A stretch of DNA of 64,000 nucleotides, taken from assembly GCA_029255685.2 (NCBI GenBank), contig CM055316.2:71997237-72061236 (forward strand), in the 5' to 3' direction. The stretch comes from Silene conica. Its lineage: Eukaryota > Streptophyta > Magnoliopsida > Caryophyllales > Caryophyllaceae. Positions 12,964 to 24,631 of this stretch are shown in pieces. How positions within the stretch are numbered: the stretch's first letter is position 1; each line of letters begins with the position of its first letter. The notes below the pieces were generated by a model that saw only the letters and a list, made by a program, of their open reading frames with translations, had not been told where the DNA came from and searched no databases. The position numbers and the translations under genes were made by a program.

Positions 12964-14130
12964 ATTACTAGTATCTTCTTCTTTACCACCCACAATGCAC
13001 ATAACAATAAATGTCAGACAAACTCTTGATCCGAAGAATTACTAACAAGTAACAATATTGTCCTAGAATCACACACAATTATTGAACTTCAAACAATCTA
13101 TTTCGAGATTACTGTCAAAAATAAAAGAATATCAGAGGCCAGCAAAGCAAATCAACAACAGACACAACAAATGCAGATACAAATGCAAAATTCTAACAAT
13201 CTCAAAACCCTGTTCAACAGCAAAAAAATCCTTTTAGCCACAAACGAATCCGGGATTGGCTAACATGAACCACCAAGAATCATATGAATGAACAGCACAA
13301 CAGTTCAGGCAAAATGAGAACTAAGTATCACAGTCTCAAACTTTTCATAATTCTCTTAAACCCGACACAAATTCTCATTTAAGACGGAAGTATCCGGAAC
13401 TATAAACCCAATTCACATAACAATGCCACACCAACTAATTAAGGTACAAACAATCAAACTAAAGCAAACAAACCCAATTCTTCTACACTATTCATTAATC
13501 CCAAAAAGCAAAAATCAAAATCAAGATCGTAATAATAATCAAAGTATAATAAAGGAAGAGAGAAAAGAGTAAGTATACCAGTTGATTGACAAAAAGTATA
13601 GAAGGAGCCCACAAAACCTGAAAACAAAACAACATTTTTGCAAAACAAAAGCTTTAAAAAGCCTTCAAAATTATGATAATAGGGTAAAGAATCCAAAGAC
13701 CCACCTACCAATTTACCACCTTTAATCTTACCCTCTTATTATTTTCTAAAAATTTGCATAAATATGGTAGCTTTTTTACTAATTGGGTATATTTAGTGGA
13801 TTAAAAAGCCAAAAAAATAATGAAATTGGGTGGATTTCTTATGTATTAATCAACAGTTAAAAAAATTTACACACTGAAAAATGAGGAATTAAGTGGTTAA
13901 TTTAAGTGGTTAGGATTAAATAAAATGGTATTAAAAGGAAAGAGATTGGAGGGATTGGAAGAATCGGAGGAAGAATGTGCAAGTGGGGTTGTCTTAACTC
14001 TTGCTTGTTTTGGATGACATGATGAATGAGTCAACTGCGTGCTATTTGAGTTAATCATTTGTTTAACTTCCCAAGTCTTCATTTTTGTCTTTAATCATTA
14101 CACTCGGTGATTTACCTGGTAATATCGGAA
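12964..14130. other. NPGR2 upstream region
   Basis: This should contain the NPGR2 5' UTR and promoter. The purine/pyrimidine-rich block around 13450-13720 could include a 5' UTR exon, but I cannot define its borders. No other gene is seen. Confidence 0.35.
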
Positions 14131-14140
14131 GTTGGATAAG

Positions 14141-14316
14141 TAAAAGTTGTGGCGGATAATATATCCGTCACAAGTTGAAGATTATACTTTAATTTCATGA
14201 AAATGCAAGTGGACATCATATATTGATATTGGTAATAGTGTAACTTGCATTATGTGAGGGACACTATCTTGTCTTCAGCTTGTGACTGATAGTGTCCGTT
14301 TTTAATGAAAATTTGT
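14141..14316. mobile_element. MULE-type MITE (family B)
   Basis: This 176-bp element has imperfect inverted ends built on ggataatatatccgtcacaa and its counterpart ggacactatcagtcacaag. It is flanked by a 10-bp TSD with one mismatch: gttggataag (14131-14140) and gttggacaag (14317-14326). A related copy at about 35525-35705 shares the internal aacttgcattatgtga. Confidence 0.65.
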
Positions 14317-14326
14317 GTTGGACAAG

Positions 14327-15932
14327 ATATCTTTAAGTATGAAATAATCCTTGTTTCGTTATATTGTTCTAGAAATTTTATGGTTCTCGAGAATCACTCG
14401 TCGTGGCTAAATTAGAAGGATGTGGCTTTAAGGGAACCATTGAATTAGAAATGTTTTAAAAGGTTTTTAATTAGTGATCAAATAAATGTAATTTTATTTT
14501 TGTGTTAGAAAAGCTTTTTGTAATGACTAATGTTGAATATGGGACATTTTATAATTTAAATTTAATTATCGAATCCATGTAAATTATCGACGAGATTAAA
14601 GTAATTTTAGTAAGAGTTGGGTTCTACTCGGTACTCACTACTGCAGAATATTCACAAAAGACCTTTACATATTTACCTTATAAATCTTTAAATATCAAAT
14701 AGAAGTATGTATTTCATTGGTCTTGAATAATTGTTTATTTGCTAAGTATCAACTATCAACTGAGTATTGACTATTTAGAAATAAGAGAACCGACAAGTAG
14801 ACTAATTTGCAAATGAGTGATCGATTTGCAAAATATAGTATATTGTAAGATAAAAAGTTAAGTAATTAGCTTGTATACGGAGAAATTAAATCAATAAATC
14901 TTTACAAAAACTACGGCGATAAATGAGTTAATATTACAAGATTACTAAGTAATAAATCGTATAAAGTTTTAGAAAAAAACATCCACGAAGAAGAACCTCT
15001 ACAATCTACCTATTTATTGAAATGAATACCACCTAATGTTGCTATGGAGCAATAGTCCATTATATGTATGAAATTTTCGAATTCTCGTTTAATACTGAGA
15101 TATCCGTCTTAAATTTAAAGATGAGTCAAATATAATCATATAAAAAGAATAAGACAAAGACGTAATATATAGAAAAATTCAAAGTATTTAGGGACAATTT
15201 GACAAGAAAGAAGATTAGATTATTCATTCCATCGAGATCAAATCAGATGTTTAACAGCACAATTAATTTTTTTAGGTACTTCTTCATACGCATGTAAATT
15301 GTCATTCATACTCTGAGACAAAAAGATAAAAAGGGTGTATAGGTTAATAATTGAGGGTAATTTCGTAAATTCAATATGTTTTACACCGGATTCCGACTAA
15401 GGGGGCAAATTTGATCAGAAGTATTTTATAAGGGGGTAAAATATTAAAAAAAATTTATAAGGGTGTAAATTTTGAAAACTTAATTTTATAAGGGGGTAAA
15501 GATTAATTGACTCAAGTATTTATCTCATCCACACAAATAGTGTATTACTTGACCACTTTTATTCTTAAGATGAATATATCCGTTTTAAAATAGACTTTTC
15601 ATTTTTTTAATATACTTTGATAGTTGGATGCTTGTGTCCAAATAATAGAAGTATAGGAGACGCAAGAAGAGAGTCATGTAAAGTAGCACCACATTTTCTG
15701 ATTCTAAATCTTCCAAACCAAGTTTTGGATTTAACTGACTTATTGACTGTACTATGTAAGTTTGCTGTATGTAGGCATCTAACAATTCTTTGTTTGACTT
15801 TCAAAAAAAAAAAAAAAACAATTCTTTGTTTGACTTCACGTACACTTCATACTCAATTACCGTTACCATAGTCAAAGGTCACTGTTCATTAATAGTCAAT
15901 TCCTTGTCTATCAAATAATATCGCAATATAAT
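14327..15932. other. AT-rich intergenic stretch
   Basis: No gene or delimited element is seen. A short local duplication of caattctttgtttgactt flanks an A-run at about 15783-15838. There are also loose repeats of 'ataagggggtaaa' at about 15429-15500. Confidence 0.3.
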
Positions 15933-16973
15933 ATGGAACGTGCTTTTTCACATACGGATTTTACTTTTTCACATACAATTTTTACCACACTACCCTTGTT
16001 ATTTTTTATCAATCACTCGGTTGATTTTTTTTTCTCTCTTCCTTCATCCCCTCAAACACCAAATGATGAACACCAACCAACAACTTACTCCGTTCGCAGG
16101 CATCACAGTACTTTTGTCGTCAACTCTTATTTCAGAATTAATTAAATAAATAAATAAATAACAAAATTTGAAAAAAAAAATCAAAAACTAAGCAACCACA
16201 CCAAAACACGTACTTCCTCCATTCCAATCAATTCTATACATTTCACTTTTTGGATACTATTCATCAGTCGAGTGAATTTTCGACACAACTTCTAATATAT
16301 AACTTAAAATATAGTCATGTGAGATCTTGTTTAAATTGTCTTACCGAGTATATTGTGAATATCAAAGTTTTATAATTTTTATCGATACGTAACTAAAGAT
16401 ATTAACAAAAGAAAATGGGTATTGGCAAACGTGTATAAAGTAAATGTATAGAATTGATTGGAATGGAGGAAGTAATATACATTTAAAAAGAATAAAAATT
16501 AAAGAAGAAAGAGAGGAAGGAAGTGACAGCGCAATACGCACAAACACAAATTACAATAACACGCTGCGACAAACGCCGACCCGCGCAGTCAAGCCAGATT
16601 CCGATATCCACCACCACAGTTAACCGCTGTGGAAATCCAAAACGATCGTCAACCACCGTTTCATCAACCATCTACCGACCGTAATTAATATTGAATCTAT
16701 TTATACAATTTCAATAAAATATAAACTTAATAATTTCGATAAAATGTATTATTAATCGTTAATAAACGGTATTACTTCAATAATTGGAGGATTGTAATCC
16801 ATTGTTAATGTTTTTAGAGTAATTAATTCAATTTTAGGCTAAAAATGTATATGCAAGAGTTATAAGAGTTGTTTCGTCTAAGTTTAGGTTTAGGAAGGAG
16901 GGTAGCATATGGAAATTTTATGAAAAAAATGTATGTGAAAGAGTAAAGTCCGTATGTGAAAAAGTAATTCCGT
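15933..16973. mobile_element. Long-TIR Mutator-like element, non-autonomous, with nested MITE
   Basis: The ends are inverted: gctttttcacatacggattt at 15941 pairs with the reverse complement of the right end, actttttcacatacggactt. Similarity continues through a second block (ctttttcacatacaattttt) for about 60-70 bp. The flanks show a weak TSD (aatataa/aatgtaa). The interior is partly GC-richer (16505-16680, near the right end), with fragments that could be captured gene sequence, but no protein is recognisable. A Stowaway MITE is nested at 16213-16472. MULE assignment is inferred from long TIRs and TSD size. Confidence 0.6.
16213..16472. mobile_element. Stowaway-type MITE
   Basis: TA (16211-16212) flanks cttcctccattccaatcaat on the left. 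The exact inverse, attgattggaatggaggaag, is followed by TA at 16473-16474. The element is 260 bp and non-coding. It is the same family as the copy at 62829-63086. Confidence 0.9.
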
Positions 16974-18435
16974 AATGTAACTTATTCTAATACTGATATC
17001 CGATTATACCGTAATATTCTCCTAACAATAATTAACACGGACAGTTTCGAATTATAGTCTAATTATCAGATAACGATTATCTAAACAGTAAAACAGGAAT
17101 GGAAAAATTAAAGTTTCGTACATACTTGATGAGTTGCCTTGTTGGCTTGTTCAAAACGAAGCTGCGGAGATTTAAGAAATAAAAATACGATAAGATTAAT
17201 AACTACTGATCAGGAAAAAAAACCACTATATAATTTTTTTTTAGAAGTTACTCCCTATTACCTAAACAAAGTTTAATATTTACTCATGTTGACAATTTGC
17301 AAAGATATTTCTGGCAACGTTTTTGCAATGACAAAAATACCCTTCCGTATACTTTGAGTCTCTTGTCTCATTTTGTTAGACTATAAAATCGATCTTAAAA
17401 CTCTAACCACAAATTTAAACTTTTAATTAAGATGATTACTTGTCACATTTCCTTGATCAATTGTAAATAGCAACGATGAATCACGAACTAGTTTCCATGT
17501 TTTTGTAGAATAGCTTCTACGGAATAATGTCATTCATCAATAGTAATACTCTATAAAACCGTAACGATTAAGGAATTGTTTGATTGACAAATCGTGAGTG
17601 GGTTGACACTTCCTTCTCTTTTTGGGGGGTTTAGTTAAGGTGGTTTGCAAAGTAGATAGGGGAATTGAAGTCGTTGTCATCATTAAGATCCCCCATAATT
17701 AAATGCGCACCTCCTTCTCCATCCCACTAGTATATTACAACTTTTTATTTAAGAAGTTAATATTGGTTTTAAATTAAAAACAGAATAAATAACTACCAAC
17801 TTCACAGATCAACAAAAATATAATGTTTAGATCTTAGCAAAGATTTGTCTTCATCTATACAAGTGACATGTATTCGATCCGTTTTAATCTTAAAACGGGT
17901 ATATCCATCTTAAGAGAGACTTATTAGTACATCGGGTTGCTTCCAACATTCAAATCAATCCCATGTAAATGTGAGAGCGTGTATATCATCATACTTGGTT
18001 ATCCATCTTATTCATTAATGAGACAGACTCAAAATGTAGAAGACGTAGTTTCAACTTTCAAGCCATAGCATCCCCACAAAATTGTATCTTGGGCCTCAGA
18101 ACCTTGGACAATGGTCGAACTTGAAACCTCTCTTACGGACTAAACTTTATCCGTTGGTTGTTCATATAAATATATAATTACGAGTATATGTAGAAATTGC
18201 AAGGGCACCTTTAATGGCCGAGCCTATGCTCGTGACAGTGGTGTAGGACTTGAATTATGAGATTAAAGTTTTACAGTCACTAGCAAATACTGGTATGTGA
18301 ATCGGATTATCGTGCACATATTGAAGAAACACACAAAATTCTCTCTAATACAAACAATCAAGATGCTAATACATTCTTAATTAGTTTCCACAGTTCCTCA
18401 GAACTCAACTCCATAAGCAACATGATCTTCCAATT
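16974..18435. other. Intergenic / PMP22 3' flank
   Basis: This AT-rich stretch has no supported gene. A short motif of the type 'aaaacgggtatatccatcttaag' at about 17893-17915 recurs in variants elsewhere in the window and may be an old MITE fragment. Confidence 0.3.
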
Positions 18436-21400
18436 TTAAGCATTTTTAATGGTGGATCTGGCTTTCAGGTTAAGGAATATCGCCCTGCAATCAATAACAA
18501 AGACAATCAAATTGCTGTGTATAAAACCTGTACACTCTGGTTGATTGGTTTTACAATCATCCAAAACCAAATCTTTTTAATATACAACACCAAATTGAAA
18601 TTTGAAACTCAATTCGACATGATTGTATTTCCGATAAATCAATAATTTGTCGACAAATCATGAAATTCATATAGTACAAGGTTGAGGACGTGAAAGCGGT
18701 GAAACAGATTAGGTAATAGATTTGGGTTAGCCGCTTGGGTATATCTAGTAAGTAGTAACGAGCTCAAATGCGGTTTCTCAAGACTTGATTTCATTTACAA
18801 ATATTTAGCAGTTTCCTCATTTAAATTGCACAAAAAAAAGAGATATACTAACCAGCAAGAAGCAATAGAGCTGTGGAACAAGACTCGTAGTTGCAGAGGC
18901 ATGTACTGGTAATTAACCCAGTTAACAATTGGCCAAAACTGTAAATAATACAGTACAACAGTTAAAAATCTATACACTTTAGAGGTTCCGAAACATAATA
19001 TCATCATTCACATAATATTTCCGAAAGTTTCTTCACAGAAAAGCATCAAATACCTTCCAAGAAGTTAATTGTACAGTAGGATAGTCGTTCTTAACCTTTC
19101 TTTTGACCATAGGCCATGATCGTCCTGATTCAGTACAGCAAGAGAAATATCTCAATCAACAACTCGGGAACTTTAAGCTACGCGTGATGAATATAATTTA
19201 TGATCCCATTTTGTTTATAGAGTCGGTAGCCATTAACACCAATTGCTCCCATATATGGCTACGAGTATAATTTATACCAAATGGTCCAGATGACATGACT
19301 TGTCTCATAGAGAAGAAAAGCTAAGCACTTTGATGAATTAGTGAAGGGTTGATCAGTCTTGATCTAGTTTAATCTCAAGTTCAAGTCCTTCAAAATGCAG
19401 TAGGGTAAAAACTCAAAAGGAAGAACTTTGCCGCTTCCCAAAATTCAAATAAGATCGTCATACTCGTACAGTACCTAAACATGATGTGTCACACGATGCG
19501 TCGTGTGTCAGACAGGTGTCAGTGTCCGACACAAAACGACACTTCGACACTTCAATATAGACCACAAAATAGAAAAAAATTCGCCCGAAATAGCCGTTTC
19601 CGACACTCTCGTGTCAGTCACTACACCGTGTTGGATAGTCGGAGTAACACAGGCGTACACTGACCACATTTTAGTATTTGACACACCTCACTTAATGACA
19701 AAAGTAGTAAAATCGTATTCATATCTAGTACCATACAAGTATCATAAAGAAGAGATCTAGTGTCATAATGGCATTGGCAGAAGGCCCATAACCACCCATG
19801 GATAGAATCTAGAAACTTAAGATCGCTTTCAGTTCTCAGACCACGTTGCAAGCGGAACTTGAAAACAACAGTCTACATCACCCAAGGCAGGTCATTATAC
19901 ACAATATATGATACTTGAAAACTACAGCTCAGGGATCAAGGGGAACTTGTAACAACATAATAACATATGTCTAACAGACTAACTAAAGACTTAAGAGAAG
20001 GCATATAAAACATGACTGCTGCAACTTTAAACGTAACTAGAGTTACCATAACGAACATACCTTCAACAACAAGGCCATAATACATCATGAATAACATGTT
20101 GTTCCATGGACTGATAGTCAACTGCTCCAATAAGACCTTTAGAATGAAAAACAGTACGACAAAACTTCAGCAAAAAGACTACAAACACTCCGTACCAAAC
20201 ATTAAGGGTCTGTTTGGATTGACGGATTTGGAAGGAAAGGGAGGGGAGTGATTTGAAGGGATAAAAAATCCATTATTTGGTTAGCAAAATGGAGGTAGAA
20301 CGATTTGGATAGAAGGGAAAATGGATCCTTCCATTTCTCTCCGCCAATTTATTTTCTCTCCAACAAAGGAGAGATTTGGAAGCAAAATTATTTCCTCCAT
20401 TCTCCCTCCCCTCCCCTTCTCTCCCTTTCTTTTCCCTCCTTCTCCTTCTCCTTCCCCTCCCTTTCCCTCCTTTTTTGCTATCCAAACACACCCTAAGTAA
20501 AAAAAACATATACGGCGTATAAGCTTTTTTACCTTCTTCCCGACAGTTGAGTTTCCTTGTTTCCCTTTGAAAATTCGGTCCATCAATTTGTGAAAGAAAT
20601 GTCCAACTGGTCCAGAATACAATAACCCATAAACCTACACACAGCATCAACATCAAACATACTTCTTAGATATTACTTCACCAAAGATGTAAACTTTGTT
20701 CCTTAACACAAAAAAACTCATGCAATAATTTGAGACCATCTCATCTAAGAATCGCTCTATCTTATTACTAAAGATGTGAACTTTGACCCCTTAACACAAA
20801 AAACTCGTACGAGACAGTAGTGTGGAACCGTCTCATCTAAGAATTGTTCGTATTATTATCACCAAAGATGTTAACTTTGATCATGTAACACCAAAAGATC
20901 GTACCAGACAAGACAATACTCTAAGACCGTCTCGTCTAAGAATCCCTCATATTACCAAAGATGTAAACTTTGAAACTGTAACACAAAAACTTGTAGGAGA
21001 CAGTACTTGATGCATATGCAGATGCATCGAGTGGTTTTTATATCGTTTTTATTCTGCTGCAAAATTTATACTCTGATCCGTAAAATGTGAAAATATTACC
21101 TCAGTACTCTGAGACCCTTTCATCTAAGAGTTACTCATATTACCAAAGATGTGAACTTTGATCAGACAATACTGTGAGACCGTCTCATATAAGAATTGCA
21201 CGTCAATATTAGCCAAAGTCTAAAGAGGGATTACCATAAGCAGTAACAATCTCTTTAACTGAAGCTTTTTAATCCCAGAAATCTTCTGAGCAGTAAAGTC
21301 ACTACACCCAGCTAAAACTCCAGCAGTAATTGCCTTAATCACCATCAAACAAACATAATTACACAATCAGAACTAAACCCAGATCAAATTCAACCAAAAT

Positions 21401-21515
21401 AAACCTAAATCAAACCTCAAAACATAATTAAAAATCATTCAACCTTTGTTCTAAGAGGGTGAGTTTGAAGCTGCAAAAGATATTTCTTCCATACATCAGT
21501 AATTAAATCAGACAT
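18436..21515 (-). CDS. PMP22: Peroxisomal membrane protein PMP22 (Mpv17/PMP22 family), seven exons
   Basis: Coding exons on the minus strand are 21444-21515, 21235-21333, 20533-20634, 20061-20136, 19054-19124, 18853-18938 and 18436-18484. All have GT/AG borders and join in phase to 184 aa, against about 190 for Arabidopsis PMP22. Readable blocks are MSDLITDVWKKYLLQLQTHP, ITAGVLAGCSDFTAQKISG, GPVGHFFHKLMDRIFKGK, SPWNNMLFMMYYGLVVEG, the NDYPTVQLTSWKFWPIVNWV junction, NYQYMPLQLRVLFHSS and CWAIFLNLKAR. These match the Mpv17/PMP22 domain with its four membrane segments. The plant protein is an integral peroxisome membrane protein; its exact role is not settled. Introns are swollen by repeats: intron 2 carries a tandem array and intron 3 is mostly a Tourist MITE. 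Confidence 0.93.
20206..20493. mobile_element. Tourist (PIF/Harbinger) MITE in PMP22 intron 3
   Basis: The terminal repeats gggtctgtttggat and atccaaacacaccc are inverted copies with one mismatch, flanked by TAA on both sides (20203-20205 and 20494-20496). The element is 288 bp with strong purine/pyrimidine bias. It fills 288 of the 396 bp of intron 3, leaving about 39 bp to the upstream exon's donor and 69 bp to the acceptor. Confidence 0.9.
20660..21215 (-). repeat. Degenerate ~65-100 bp tandem array in PMP22 intron 2
   Basis: About five to six diverged units share a block like gagaccgtctcatctaagaa, then a block like accaaagatgtgaactttga, then acacaaaaactcgta. Units begin near 20660 (partial), 20731, 20825, 20922, 21110 and 21177 (partial). 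About 100 bp of unrelated sequence interrupts it at 21011-21105. Most of it lies within intron 2 (20635-21234). Confidence 0.75.
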
Positions 21516-22306
21516 AATTTAATCAATAATCAATCACTCTAAATGCCTGCTTAGTGTTTGATGAAATGTCTGAGCGAAAATGGTGATTAAAAAGGTGATG
21601 AAAAGAGGGTTTGACCAAAAATGAAAGGGAAATTACTGGTAATATTAGGAGTAATTTAAGTAAGGAAGAAAGGTTGTTAGGTGACATAATGAGGTATTGA
21701 GGTGTGAGTTATTGAATCTCTGTTTGTCGTCAACGTGTGTGTGATCAATTTTTTAAAATTTTGAGTTTAGACGCATCTTTTCTTTGTTATTTCTGGGTAA
21801 GTTCATGCAAAAGTCGTTAACTACCAACGTTTCTTTATCTCTGACTTCTCAAGTTACAGTTTAACAACTTCGTTTGATAGACGTTTCAAACTTGCAATAT
21901 ACATCTATTTGAATTTTTTTTTTTTTAAAATTGGGGTGTAAACTCAAACTAAGTGTAAGATTATCCGCGGTTTGAAATAAGACTTTGTTAAGTTTTAAGA
22001 TAAGACTCTCTTAATTTTATCAATAATCTACTCGAGTTTTGTGAAAGTCTTAAGTCGAGTCTTGGAAATTCCAGACTCTTCTTAGGATTTTGGTGGGTCT
22101 TGATCCCAAGTAATTTTAGTAAGTAGGTAAAAAGAAAAAGTGAAATGGAAAAGTAGTGTCTGACGTGAGTATGACGGATAATGTATAAAGTTTTGGATGA
22201 GTATGAGGTGAGTCTGAATAATAAAGAAATAATAAGAGTTAGTGGAAAGTCGATGGCCAGCGTCTTAAGATTTTGAAGGGTCTTACAGATATTGTTACCC
22301 TTGAAA

Positions 22307-23076
22307 TAAAGCTGGCCAAATCCGGGCCAACCCGTTTGGCCCGCCCCGTTCGGCCCGCTTTGCTAGCGGGTTTGGTCACAAAAAAATTTAAAACAAGTGG
22401 GTACGGACAAGGAAATTAGGCCCGCTAAAATTAATGGACGGGCTTGGACTAAATAAAATTGTCCACGGACAACCCGCTAGGCCCGCTACAAAAATTGTAA
22501 ACTATAATTTTTATTTAACCTAAAAAAATTATAAATTAAAACTGAAAAGTTTTGTATTGAAAGTGGTATGTGTGTTATGAAGATTGGTTACGAGCTAAAG
22601 GGTTATCGTTAGGTAATTTATTACTTATTTTTATTCCACCATTAAATTAATAATTCTCTCCCCAAATATGTTTTTTTTACTATTTCGTTATATCAGTAAG
22701 GTAGCTATTAATATCTTTTATTATATCTATTTCGTTATATCAGTAAGGTAGTTATTAATATCTTCTATTATATACATATATGTATAATATCTCATGATTC
22801 TCACGGGTTTTTTACTCTTATGTTATTAGTTTTATTTTGCAAACTTGGTAATCATGTTTCGTTTTCTACCGTTTTGTTGGTTTGATTTTCCAATAATTAA
22901 TTTCAATAAAAGCCCACAAGCCCGCAGGTTGGCCCGCTAAGGTATATAGGGCGGGTACGACAGTTATAGTAGGCCCGCCATAGCGGGCACGGGCATAAAA
23001 AAAAGGTCCGTTGGACACTTTTTGATAGGTTAGGCCCGGCCCATGTCCAGCCCAAGCCCGCAAACGGCCAGCTCTA
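22307..23076. mobile_element. hAT-like non-autonomous element, 8-bp TSD
   Basis: The ends taaagctggcc and ggccagctcta are inverted copies with one mismatch. They are flanked by the exact 8-bp TSD CCTTGAAA (22299-22306 and 23077-23084). Subterminal regions are rich in 'ggcccgc/gcgggc' motifs in both orientations; the middle is AT-rich. There is no transposase in its 770 bp. Confidence 0.85.
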
Positions 23077-23493
23077 CCTTGAAATAGGTTGATTTTGAAA
23101 CTTATTGCCAAAAATGGGTCCATGTACAATCGGGTTTGACGAGCTTGGGGAAAAACTCAAGTCGCTCATCGGTTAAGCGATTTGCCAACGAGCGACTTGT
23201 CTCGCTGGTACAATAACACGAAAAACCCTCTTTCTCATTTATTTCATTCATTAAAACACAAAATTCCCTTATCAAATCCTAACTCTATCTTACTCAATTT
23301 TTCCACAATAAACTCCTTACATCAATAAATTAGTTCAATTAAAAACTTTTCACATCATTTCCCACGTTTTCTACCCGCTAAAACTTTTCTCTTACTTTAT
23401 CCATTAATATTTACTAACAATTATAATAGTTACTATTAATTTTATATCGTTTATTAGGGGGAGAAAATCAAAATAACAATATTAAAATTTTAA

Positions 23494-24504
23494 GGGTTAT
23501 TCTACATGGTAACCCTGTATTTTTTCAAATTCTACACGGTAACCCTACTTTTCAGAGATCAACTTTATTAATATGCATTGCTGTGACCCTTAATTATTTT
23601 TCCGTCAATTTTGTCCGTTAAATATGTGACGTGGCAAATTGAATTTTGAAATTTTCTATAAGGTAACCCTATATTTTTAAAATTTTTACAACATAACCTT
23701 AGTTTTTCTACAAATCACATGTGTATAAAAACATAATCTCTTAATTAATCTTAATTTCACAGTTTTGCTTGATTACACCTAAATTGTCAAATTCGCCCTC
23801 ATTACCCTTCAATAGACCGAGTTTTGAATAAAAAACTTAAATAAAAACTTTTTTCGATAACAAATAATTCCCAATAAAATATTCTAAATACCATAGTAAA
23901 AGTGTTATATATTGAACATTATAATAATCAATCCCAAATTTAATTCATAACATTAATCTAATTAATTTTTTTTAAACCTCAACAAATATCCCAAAACAAA
24001 AAATGTTGTAAATGCAATAATGACTTTAATTGTTTAACATATTTATAAACTAAAGTTGGGTACAATTGAGCAGTAGAGACTCATTTGTAAACATTAAGCT
24101 TAATAGTGGATTTCTTTGTTAATTATTGAACATGATTTTTGGAGATTTATGGTAATGTACTTTGAGGAGATGATATTGAGAGTTGACATTCTTTTGAGTA
24201 ATCGAGTGAAAAACGTGTTAATAATAATAAACTGAGGAAATAAGAGAGTTTTTAAAATTATTTCTTTTGTAAAAAAAACAAATAGAATTATTTTGTAGGA
24301 TAAAAAAAACAGAGGGTTACCTTGTAGAAACTCTCAAAATTCAATTGGCCACGTCATTTACTTAACGGCAAATCTGACGGAAAAAAAGTTAAGGGTCACG
24401 GCAATACATATTAGCAAAGTTGAGGGTTACCATGTGTGTTGACTAAAAAGTAGGGTTACCACGTAGAATTAAAAAAAATACAGGGTTACCATGTAGAATA
24501 ACCC
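23494..24504. mobile_element. Mutator-like element with ~210-bp TIRs
   Basis: This 1011-bp element has TIRs that start gggttattctacatggtaac at each end and can be followed for at least 200 bp, including recurring ggtaaccct blocks and a gacgtggc block. An exact 9-bp TSD AAATTTTAA flanks it (23485-23493 and 24505-24513). No ORF of note lies inside, so it is non-autonomous. Confidence 0.88.
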
Positions 24505-24631
24505 AAATTTTAAAAAGTGAAAGACGATTTCATTGACGTCAAATAAATTTAATTGAAAACATGATTAAACATACAAAATACGACATACATTAAAAAAAAA
24601 GAACATAAAAACAATTTTATGAGCTAAAATA

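Noticed and set aside
20273..20656. Minus-strand ORFs of 113-127 codons, Gly/Arg/Lys-rich
   Set aside because: They read through the Tourist MITE and PMP22 exon 3/intron 3; only the VYGLLYSGPVGHFF... part is real exon.
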